A stretch of 5,867 bases of DNA from Spirochaetaceae bacterium (GTDB lineage Bacteria > Spirochaetota > Spirochaetia > JABEVK01), in NCBI GenBank assembly GCA_023265735.1, contig JAHFSN010000155.1:1-5867 (forward strand), read 5' to 3'. Under the pieces are notes generated by a model, which had not been told where the DNA came from, made no database searches, and was given only the letters and a program-made list of their open reading frames with translations. The position numbers and the translations under genes were made by a program. Of the stretch, positions 1 through 5,022 are shown piece after piece; positions within the stretch are counted from its first letter, which is position 1; every line of letters starts with the position of its first letter.

Positions 1-338
1 TGGCCCTGCGAAAGTCCCTCGACTTCCCGCCGTTCACCCGGCTCATCCGCATTGTCATCCGGGGACGGGACGAGGACAAGGTGAGGGCCGAGGCCGCCCA
101 GATGGCCCAGACCCTCCGCGAGGCCCTTCCTTCGGCCCCCGACGGAACCGGTCCCGAGGTGCTGGGACCCGTCGAGTGCGCCCTGGCCACCATCGCCGGC
201 AACCGCCGCTGGCAGGTCCTGGTTCGGTCGGCCGACTTCCCCCGGATGCACCACGGCGTCAACTCCGTCGTCCGGGCGCGGACCTCCCGGTCGGGGACGT
301 ACCGGGAAATCGACGTCGATCCGCTGAATATGCTATAA
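1..338 (+). CDS. priA: PriA (primosomal replication-restart helicase), C-terminal end only
   Basis: The reading frame is open from the window edge (first full codon at 3) to the TAA at 336-338, giving the last 111 residues of a protein that starts upstream. PriA is the DNA helicase that recognises stalled forks and reloads the replisome. The visible part matches the PriA C-terminal domain: an R-x-x-L-x-[FY]-P-P-F block near the start (RKSLDFPPFTRL), then a GPVECALATIAGNRRWQ block corresponding to the family's 'lGPa...i....grYR.q' segment, and the terminal IDVDPLNML matching the family's 'iDvDP.s.l' ending. The helicase and zinc-binding parts lie outside the window, so they cannot be checked. 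One deviation is NRRW where most family members have GRYR. The stop codon lies inside a promoter-like sequence for the next gene. Confidence 0.9.
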   Translation, partial: ALRKSLDFPPFTRLIRIVIRGRDEDKVRAEAAQMAQTLREALPSAPDGTGPEVLGPVECALATIAGNRRWQVLVRSADFPRMHHGVNSVVRARTSRSGTYREIDVDPLNML

Positions 339-339
339 C
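310..339 (+). promoter_or_regulatory. Putative promoter of the cvfB-like gene, overlapping the priA stop codon
   Basis: A TGC immediately precedes TATAAC at 334-339, giving an extended -10 (TGnTATAAC; 5 of 6 matches to TATAAT). A weak -35 candidate, TCGACG at 310-315 (4 of 6 matches to TTGACA), lies 18 bp upstream. The hexamer contains the priA stop codon (336-338). Conventional spacing puts the transcription start at about 345-347, where the next gene's ATG lies. Sequence inference only. Confidence 0.45.
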
Positions 340-346
340 GGTCGCC

Positions 347-1195
347 ATGAACATGGGTACGACGGTCCATTTGAAGGCCGCCCGCGAAACCGACAACGGC
401 TTCTACTTCACCGACGGCGACGCCGAGGTCCTCCTGCCGCGCAGCGAGATTCCCGAAGGCTGGAAGCCGGGGGTCGAGGCCGACCTCTTCCTCTACCGCG
501 ACAGCGAGGACAGGCCCACCGCCACCCGACGCCGCCCTGCCGCCGAGGTGGGCCAAGTGGCCTTCCTCGAGGTGGTCGACGTGGGGGCTCCCGGTGCCTT
601 TGCCGCCTGGGGGCTCCTCAAGGACCTCCTCATCCCCAAGTCCGAGCAGACCACCCCCCTGACGGTGGGTCAGAAGGCCCTCGTCCTGGTCCTCCTGGAC
701 CCCCAGACCGACAGGCTCTTCGGAACCACCAAGCTGACGGCCCACCTGGACCGCGATCTTTCCGGGTTCCGGCCTGGCCAGGAGGTAGGCTGCGTGGTCT
801 GGAAACTCCACGAGCAGGGTTGGATCGTCGTGGTCGAGCACCGGTGGCAGGGCATGCTCTACCGGAATGAAACCGGCAACCTGAGGCCGGGAGAGGCCCT
901 GAGGGCCTGGATCTCGGGCCTGCGCGACGACGGCAAGATCGACCTTCGGCAGCGGCCCCAAGGCTTCCAAGACGCCAACCCCGAGGCCGAGGCCCGGATT
1001 CTGGCCGCCCTGGGCCGATCAGGGGGCCGCCTCGGGCTCACCGACAAGTCGAGTCCCGACGAAATTTCCGCCGTGCTGGGCCTCTCGAAGAAGGCCTTCA
1101 AGACCGCCTGCGGCACCCTCTTCAAGAAGGGAGAGATCCGGTGGGTGGACGGAGGAATCGCTATTTCAGGGAAGGAAGCCGGGTCTTCAGACTGA
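347..1195 (+). CDS. cvfB: CvfB-family S1-domain RNA-binding protein
   Basis: The product is 282 residues, close to the usual length of the CvfB/YitL family. These are cytoplasmic proteins with several S1-type OB folds and a C-terminal winged helix; Staphylococcus aureus CvfB binds RNA and affects virulence-gene expression. Predicted layout: an S1-like barrel at about 5-62, a second at about 66-130, a third at about 142-204, and a winged helix at about 212-275. The winged helix carries the strongest signature: LTDKSSPDEI (231-240), LGLSKKAFKTACGTLFKKGEI (244-264) and WVDGGIAI (266-273). The ATG at 347 is chosen because it directly follows priA and starts at the first barrel. An in-frame extension to 176 would run back through priA. 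ATG 353 is an alternative. No Shine-Dalgarno is visible; a -10-like element ends 7 nt before the ATG. The 3' end overlaps the convergent reductase gene by 35 bp. The family call is firm; the role in this organism is unknown. Confidence 0.88.
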   Translation: MNMGTTVHLKAARETDNGFYFTDGDAEVLLPRSEIPEGWKPGVEADLFLYRDSEDRPTATRRRPAAEVGQVAFLEVVDVGAPGAFAAWGLLKDLLIPKSEQTTPLTVGQKALVLVLLDPQTDRLFGTTKLTAHLDRDLSGFRPGQEVGCVVWKLHEQGWIVVVEHRWQGMLYRNETGNLRPGEALRAWISGLRDDGKIDLRQRPQGFQDANPEAEARILAALGRSGGRLGLTDKSSPDEISAVLGLSKKAFKTACGTLFKKGEIRWVDGGIAISGKEAGSSD

Positions 1196-1943
1196 CCGAG
1201 GGCATCCGGGGATCGACCATCCTCTGGTCAAATACAAACGAGTCGGTGGCTGTGATCTTCCAGTTGCGGTTCAAAGCCTTGCTGAGGGCAAAGGCGATCT
1301 GGTAGAAGTTCCACTTCTGGTTGGAATCGAACTGGTAGAGCCCCGGGTCCCGGTCGAGCATGGACGCGAGGACGGGCACCGTGTCTTCGAGGAACGAGCA
1401 GGCCGGCAGCCATTCGGTGCTGCACGAAACCAGCCCATCGGCGGCGAACTCCGCGTCAAGAAAGTCCACCATGTTGTTGCTGCCCGGGGGACCGCCGATC
1501 TGCCACCCCAACCGCAGGACCCGGCTGGCGGGATTCTGGTGGAAGACCCTCTCCTCGGCCAGACGCTTCTCCATGCCGTACCCGTCGCCCGCGTCGGGGG
1601 TGGTATCGACGGTGAAGGGGCCCTGCTTCTGGGGAGAGAACACCATGACCGTACTGACGTACACGAAGGGAATCTTGAGTTCCCGGCACAGCCAGGCCAG
1701 CTCGCTGGTCCATTGGTAGTTGACCGTCCAGCTTTCGTTGGGGGTCCCCGTCGGTTTGGAGGGAACCGCCAGGTGGAAGAGAGCCCCAATCTCTTGGGTC
1801 CGAAGAAACTCCTCCATGGCCCAATAGTCCGTGATCGACAGCTGGGATCTGTTCCATCCCACCACTTGGTGTCCCTGGCCCTTCAGGTAGGGAACCAGCG
1901 CCGATCCGATCGTCCCGCTGGAACCCGTTACGGCAATCTTCAT
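1161..1943 (-). CDS. RmlD-like NAD(P)-dependent sugar-nucleotide reductase/epimerase (extended SDR family)
   Basis: The 260-residue product has an N-terminal Rossmann fold and all the landmarks of an extended short-chain dehydrogenase. The nucleotide-binding motif TGSSGTIG is at residues 6-13. A strand ending in FHLAV is at 56-60, and the cofactor-side Asn is N75. The catalytic Ser/Thr lies in YVSTVMVF (95-102), and the catalytic pair is Y122 and K126 in YGMEK. The pattern STxxVF, GPFTVD (108-113), then YGxxK, together with a C-terminal PSVSLKTRL ending, resembles dTDP-4-dehydrorhamnose reductase (RmlD) more than the GalE or GDP-mannose groups. RmlD reduces the 4-keto sugar in the last step of dTDP-L-rhamnose synthesis. 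In RmlD the block is usually STDYVF; here D and Y are replaced by V and M. No other dTDP-rhamnose gene is nearby, so the substrate is uncertain. The ATG at 1943 directly precedes the Rossmann motif. The gene is divergent from djlA. Confidence 0.82.
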   Translation of the reverse strand: MKIAVTGSSGTIGSALVPYLKGQGHQVVGWNRSQLSITDYWAMEEFLRTQEIGALFHLAVPSKPTGTPNESWTVNYQWTSELAWLCRELKIPFVYVSTVMVFSPQKQGPFTVDTTPDAGDGYGMEKRLAEERVFHQNPASRVLRLGWQIGGPPGSNNMVDFLDAEFAADGLVSCSTEWLPACSFLEDTVPVLASMLDRDPGLYQFDSNQKWNFYQIAFALSKALNRNWKITATDSFVFDQRMVDPRMPSVSLKTRLPSLK

Positions 1944-1951
1944 GAAACCCC

Positions 1952-1957
1952 ATTATA
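1952..1957 (-). promoter_or_regulatory. Putative -10 element of the RmlD-like gene
   Basis: On the minus strand a perfect TATAAT (reading 1957 to 1952) sits 8 bp before the ATG at 1943, in DNA that is otherwise GC-rich. Standard spacing predicts transcription starting at about 1945, giving an mRNA with a 0-3 nt leader. No good -35 is visible at 16-18 bp upstream (the best hexamers are CTTCCT or TTCCTT). A GGGG at 1948-1951 could act as a poor ribosome-binding site if transcription starts further upstream. Confidence 0.55.
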
Positions 1958-1984
1958 AGCATTGCCGCCGAAAAAGGAAGGCAC

Positions 1985-2041
1985 GGTCCCCAAAAACCGC
2001 CGAAGAGGTCCCCAGGAACGGCCTTGTTTGGCCAGGGACCC
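1985..2041. repeat. Three GGTCCC elements in the divergent intergenic region (two direct, one inverted)
   Basis: GGTCCCC occurs at 1985-1991 and again at 2007-2013, exactly 22 bp apart (about two helical turns). The reverse complement GGGACC occurs at 2035-2040. The second and third copies form an inverted repeat that encloses a smaller one, GGCC-TTGTTT-GGCC (2020-2033). The arms flank the proposed -35 of djlA and lie upstream of both divergent promoters, which is where an operator would be expected. No known regulator is recognised. In GC-rich DNA short repeats can arise by chance. Confidence 0.4.
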
Positions 2042-2052
2042 CATGGTAGACT
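2024..2052 (+). promoter_or_regulatory. Putative promoter of djlA-DUF6062 with predicted leaderless start
   Basis: TTGTTT (2024-2029), a 17-bp spacer, and TAGACT (2047-2052) preceded by TGG form a -35/extended -10 arrangement. With the usual 6-nt gap, +1 falls on position 2059, the G of the GTG start codon of djlA. The hexamers match the consensus at 3 of 6 and 4 of 6 positions. The spacing and the TGn element give more support than the hexamers do. Confidence 0.45.
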
Positions 2053-2058
2053 GCCCCC

Positions 2059-2859
2059 GTGAGCATCTTTGGCAAGCTGACCGGCGCCTTGATCGGAACC
2101 TTGTTTGGTCCATTCGGCATTTTGATGGGAATTATCCTGGGTCATTTTGTCGATCTTGCCCTGGAGCGGAACGCGCAGACCACGGGTTCCGAAGCCCGGG
2201 AGCTCGTCACCCGCATCTTTTCCCTGTGGGGACGCATCGCGGCCCCCAGCGGGGCCCTCACCCAGTTTCAGGTGCTCTTCCTGCAGACCGTGCTCACCAA
2301 CCGGCTCAACCTCCGGGGCGCCGAGGGCCAGCACGCCCTGAGGGTCTTTGAAGCGTCCTTTCAGGACAGTCAAGGCAAGCCCTGGTCGTTTCTCCTCTCC
2401 GAAACCACCCAGATCGCCCAGGAAATCTACGAGGACTTCTTCCTCGACCGTCAGACCCTGATCTGGATCTACGCCACGGGGCGCCAAGTGGCCTCCCTGG
2501 GAGTTCCCAAGCCGGGTCTGGTCGAGCTGCTCGACGCCGTGGCCAAGGCCTTCTTCATTTGGGAAGAGATGGGAACCTCGGGCGCGGGGTCGGACCAGGG
2601 GGGACAGCAGTACGAAAAGACCTGGCAGAACTTTCGGCCGGCCTCCTCGGCGGGGCCCGAGGCCTACGCGGTCTTAGGTTTGAAACCGGACGCCACCGTC
2701 GACGAGATCAAGAAGACCTACCGAACCCTGGTGCGCCAGTACCACCCCGACGCGCACACCAACCTTCCCGACGGCGATCCGATGAAGAAGAAGGCCTCCG
2801 AACGGTTCCTCCAGGTTCAGCAGGCCTACGAGCGCATCCGCCAAGCCAGAAAATTCTAA
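2059..2859 (+). CDS. djlA: DjlA-type membrane-anchored J-domain co-chaperone (TerB-like + DnaJ)
   Basis: The 266-residue product has the three-part order of DjlA (271 residues in E. coli). First is a glycine-rich hydrophobic segment at about 6-31 (GKLTGALIGTLFG, then GIILGHFVD), matching DjlA's dimerising membrane anchor. Next is a helical TerB-like region at about 45-172. A linker rich in G, S and Q (173-198) follows, then a J domain at about 201-266. The J domain has the DnaK-activating HPD tripeptide at 229-231, YRTLVRQYHPD (221-231), and helix IV VQQAYERIRQ (253-262). DjlA sits in the inner membrane with its J domain in the cytoplasm and stimulates DnaK ATPase; in E. coli it is linked to envelope-stress signalling. 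GTG at 2059 is the start because an in-frame TAG lies at 2047-2049 and the next ATG (2125) would cut the anchor. No Shine-Dalgarno is seen. The DUF6062 gene follows 13 bp after the stop. Confidence 0.87.
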   Translation: MSIFGKLTGALIGTLFGPFGILMGIILGHFVDLALERNAQTTGSEARELVTRIFSLWGRIAAPSGALTQFQVLFLQTVLTNRLNLRGAEGQHALRVFEASFQDSQGKPWSFLLSETTQIAQEIYEDFFLDRQTLIWIYATGRQVASLGVPKPGLVELLDAVAKAFFIWEEMGTSGAGSDQGGQQYEKTWQNFRPASSAGPEAYAVLGLKPDATVDEIKKTYRTLVRQYHPDAHTNLPDGDPMKKKASERFLQVQQAYERIRQARKF

Positions 2860-2861
2860 AA

Positions 2862-2867
2862 AAGGGG
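2862..2867 (+). promoter_or_regulatory. Ribosome-binding site of the DUF6062 gene
   Basis: AAGGGG ends 5 nt before the ATG at 2873, within the short gap after djlA. It supports this start and contrasts with the absence of a Shine-Dalgarno ahead of djlA. Confidence 0.65.
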
Positions 2868-2872
2868 AAACC

Positions 2873-3682
2873 ATGAAATACGAAATCGACACGATTCCCG
2901 TGTGGGACGCCCTCAAGGCCCAGACGGAATGTCCCCTCTGCCTGCTGGAAAAGCGCTCCCGGATGGCGGCGGTCCGCTATTTCCTGGGCCCTTCGGTCAT
3001 GGTTCCCGAGGTGAGGGTCACGGTCAATGAGACGGGATTTTGTCCGGAGAACCTCAGATTGCTGGCCAAGGACCCCAACAAGCTGGGGCTGGCGCTCTTG
3101 GGCCATACCAGGCTCAAGGCCCTCCGGGCCAAGATTGCCAAGAAATCCCAGCCCGCCCGGGCGGCGGCCGAGAAGGCTTCCTCTGGTCCCGTGGCCGGGC
3201 TGTCGACCCACGGACCGCTGAAGGAAAAGCTGTCGGCCCTGGCGGGTTTCTTGCGGGACGAGGAGGCCAGCTGCCTCATTGAGGCCAAGGTGACCGAGGA
3301 CCGCCAGCGCTACGCCTTCACCCTCGTCCATCTCTGGGCCAAGGACCAGGACTTTCGCCGGACCTGGGCCTCGGGCCGGGGAACCTGTCTTCACCACGCC
3401 CCCGACCTCCTCCTCATGGCCGCCGAAACCCTGGGGTCCCACGACCTGGGCCCCTTTGCCGCCGAATACCTCGAACTCCTCGACGCCAACCTTTCCCGGG
3501 TGGAGCAGGACGTCCTAGCCTTCACCCAGACCTTCGACTCCACGGGCAGCCACGCCATCGCCGGTCGGCCCGAAGGGGCCCTCGACCGCTGCCTGCAGAA
3601 ACTGGCGGGAACCTTTCCGGAGTACGAAGATGAGTCCAGGGCCCGGAAGGGACCGCTGATGGGAGGAGTGAGCGGGGGCTGA
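2873..3682 (+). CDS. DUF6062-family protein with duplicated Cys/His motif
   Basis: The 269-residue product resembles the DUF6062 family of unknown function. The opening IDTIPVWDALK (5-15), the TECPLCLLEKR segment (18-28) and VNETGFC (51-57) followed by LGLALLGHT (71-79) are the parts I recognise. Visible Cys/His positions suggest two similar metal-type half-sites: C20, C23, C57 in the N-terminal half and C134, C172, H175 in the C-terminal half. The distance from first to third ligand is 37 residues in one and 38 in the other. The expected fourth positions appear lost, as N60 and E137 (inference from the internal comparison). A central Ala/Lys-rich stretch at about 85-105 separates the halves. 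There is no signal peptide or membrane segment, so it is probably cytoplasmic. It is likely translated from the djlA mRNA (13-bp gap, good AAGGGG site), which ties it loosely to chaperone function. The function is not known and I do not propose one. Confidence 0.75.
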   Translation: MKYEIDTIPVWDALKAQTECPLCLLEKRSRMAAVRYFLGPSVMVPEVRVTVNETGFCPENLRLLAKDPNKLGLALLGHTRLKALRAKIAKKSQPARAAAEKASSGPVAGLSTHGPLKEKLSALAGFLRDEEASCLIEAKVTEDRQRYAFTLVHLWAKDQDFRRTWASGRGTCLHHAPDLLLMAAETLGSHDLGPFAAEYLELLDANLSRVEQDVLAFTQTFDSTGSHAIAGRPEGALDRCLQKLAGTFPEYEDESRARKGPLMGGVSGG

Positions 3683-3697
3683 CCAGACCCCTCGGCC

Positions 3698-4372
3698 TCA
3701 GACGAACTTCAGGAAGTTAGTGGTGTGCAAGGCGGGATCCCGGTAGTAGCCGCGGTACTCTTCCGGCAAGGCCAGGGCCACCTGCCCCATGATCTCGTCG
3801 GCCATGGCCTGGAGCTGGTCCCGGCCTCCTACATGCTCTTCGGGGGTGGCCACGACAAAGGGCCGTCCCACCCGGATCACGATGTGCGGCCGGCGAAGGT
3901 GGGCCAGTTCCTTGAGGATGGTGCGGCATCCCCACTGGACCATGGGGTACACGGGGATGTTCTTGTCGGCCGCGAACCAGGCCGTGCCCGGCTGTCCCCT
4001 CAGCAGCGTTCCATCCTTGCTGCGCCGGCCTTCCGGGGCCAGGCAGAGGAACTCGCCCCTCTCCAGGACACGCTGGCACCGGCCCAGGGCCTGCCTGTCG
4101 AGGCGGCCGCGCCGGACGGGGATGGCGCTCCAGGCCTCCATGATCATTCGGGTGGCGAAGACCTTCCACAGTTCGGCCTTGGCCAAGGCGATGGTGGGCC
4201 GGGGCCTGAGCCTCACGTAGAACAGCGGTCCTTCCAGGTTCGAGGTATGGTTGGAGAGGAGAATGGCAGGGCCCTGGAGGGGCAGCTTCTTGAGGTCGCT
4301 GTCGTCGATGCGGCAGAACGTCCGGAAGAGAAAGTCCAGGGACGCATTGATGAGGGTCGCCCGCAGCCCCAT
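3698..4372 (-). CDS. plsC: PlsC-like 1-acyl-glycerol-3-phosphate acyltransferase, HX4E variant
   Basis: The 224-residue product belongs to the PlsC acyltransferase family, which transfers an acyl group to lysophosphatidic acid to make phosphatidic acid at the membrane. Motif I is SNHTSNLEGP (40-49), with the catalytic H42. The usual Asp of H-x4-D is Glu47 here, encoded by a plain GAA codon. Motif II is IPVRRGRLDRQA (84-95). Motif III is APEGRRSKDG (112-121), with Arg where FPEGTRS has Thr. Motif IV is IPVYPMVQWG (139-148). The C-terminal LPEEYRGYY (202-210) is seen in some bacterial members. The ATG at 4372 is chosen because it overlaps the TAA of the upstream flavoprotein gene by one base (TAATG), which implies translational coupling. 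The frame is open to 4510, but that extension runs over the neighbour's conserved C-terminus. The gene is last in the ctaA operon and ends 15 bp from the convergent DUF6062 gene. The acyl acceptor may differ from that of classic PlsC. Confidence 0.85.
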   Translation of the reverse strand: MGLRATLINASLDFLFRTFCRIDDSDLKKLPLQGPAILLSNHTSNLEGPLFYVRLRPRPTIALAKAELWKVFATRMIMEAWSAIPVRRGRLDRQALGRCQRVLERGEFLCLAPEGRRSKDGTLLRGQPGTAWFAADKNIPVYPMVQWGCRTILKELAHLRRPHIVIRVGRPFVVATPEEHVGGRDQLQAMADEIMGQVALALPEEYRGYYRDPALHTTNFLKFV

Positions 4373-5022
4373 TAGAAGTACGTTTCCGTGTGCACTCGAT
4401 GTTCCTCCATTCCGCGGTCCACAAGCAGGGGAAAGACCTCGAAGATCATCCGGGCATTCCCACAGAGATAGGCCCGGGAAAAGGCTCCCAGGTCGGCTTC
4501 TTCCAGCCACGCCGTCACCCGTCCTGCGAACGCGCCGCCGGAAAGCTGGGGCCCCGAGACGCAGAGGACGCGGCTGGGGGCAAACTCCGCCCCGTAGTCG
4601 TCCTCGGGGTCCCGGACCCCATGGACGAGGGTCGCGTCGAGGTCGGGCCGCGACCGGAGGAAGCTCCGGAAGGGCGCGATTCCGGTACCCGTGGCCACGA
4701 AGAGGAGCTTTTCGCCGGGAAGGGCCTGGCGCAGGGTGAACTTTCCCCGGGGACGGTCGACCCTGACCTGGTCCCCGGCGGCCAGGACCGCGAGCTGGGA
4801 CGACACGGTCCCTCCCCGGACCCGGCGCACGAGAATCTCCAGATGCGGGTCACCCTCACCGGAATACAACGAGTAGGTTCGGGTTTCGGCCCCCGGCAGT
4901 CCCACGTCGATGTGCTGCCCCGCCTGGAACGAGGGAAACCGCCGCTCCATGGTCAGCACAAAAGAATCGGGTCCCAGGGCACGGTTCGCGAGGACCCTGG
5001 TCGGACGGACAAGATCAAACAC
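4372..5022 (-). CDS. FNR-superfamily FAD/NAD(P)H oxidoreductase (ferredoxin/flavodoxin reductase-like)
   Basis: The 216-residue product is a compact two-domain flavoprotein reductase. The N-terminal FAD domain (about 5-98) has the FAD-binding RTYSLYSG at 48-55 and GGTVSSQL at 70-77. The C-terminal NAD(P) domain (about 104-216) has VATGTGIAPFRSF (109-121) for pyrophosphate binding, CGNARMI (187-193), and a C-terminal aromatic ending ETYF that would stack on the flavin, as in Fpr-type ferredoxin/flavodoxin NADP reductases. There is no fused [2Fe-2S] or oxygenase domain, so a separate carrier must be its partner. The start is GTG at 5022, supported by GGAGGG six nt upstream (5029-5034) and an 8-bp overlap with the end of ctaA. 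Its stop overlaps the plsC start by one base. The context suggests a role in delivering electrons to heme A synthase, but the true partner is unknown and a general flavodoxin/ferredoxin reductase is the alternative. Confidence 0.83.
   Translation of the reverse strand: MFDLVRPTRVLANRALGPDSFVLTMERRFPSFQAGQHIDVGLPGAETRTYSLYSGEGDPHLEILVRRVRGGTVSSQLAVLAAGDQVRVDRPRGKFTLRQALPGEKLLFVATGTGIAPFRSFLRSRPDLDATLVHGVRDPEDDYGAEFAPSRVLCVSGPQLSGGAFAGRVTAWLEEADLGAFSRAYLCGNARMIFEVFPLLVDRGMEEHRVHTETYF

Noticed and set aside
176..346. N-terminal extension of the cvfB-like protein within priA
   Set aside because: It overlaps the conserved priA C-terminus and its translation is Arg/Pro-rich with no homology. The family starts near the ATG at 347.
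1456..2487. A 343-codon minus-strand open frame across djlA and the RmlD-like gene
   Set aside because: It lies antisense or out of frame to two genes with clear family motifs, has a low-complexity Gly/Pro/Arg-rich translation, and no recognisable domain. Long shadow frames are common in GC-rich DNA.
3672..3700. Possible bidirectional terminator between the convergent DUF6062 and plsC genes
   Set aside because: Only a weak GGGG/CCCC pairing around 3675-3689 can be drawn, and there is no T-tract on either strand.
3725..4375. A 216-codon plus-strand open frame opposite plsC
   Set aside because: It is a shadow of the well-supported plsC gene on the other strand.
4373..4510. 46-residue N-terminal extension of PlsC
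   Set aside because: It runs through the conserved C-terminus of the flavoprotein gene in another frame. The TAATG overlap start gives the normal family length.
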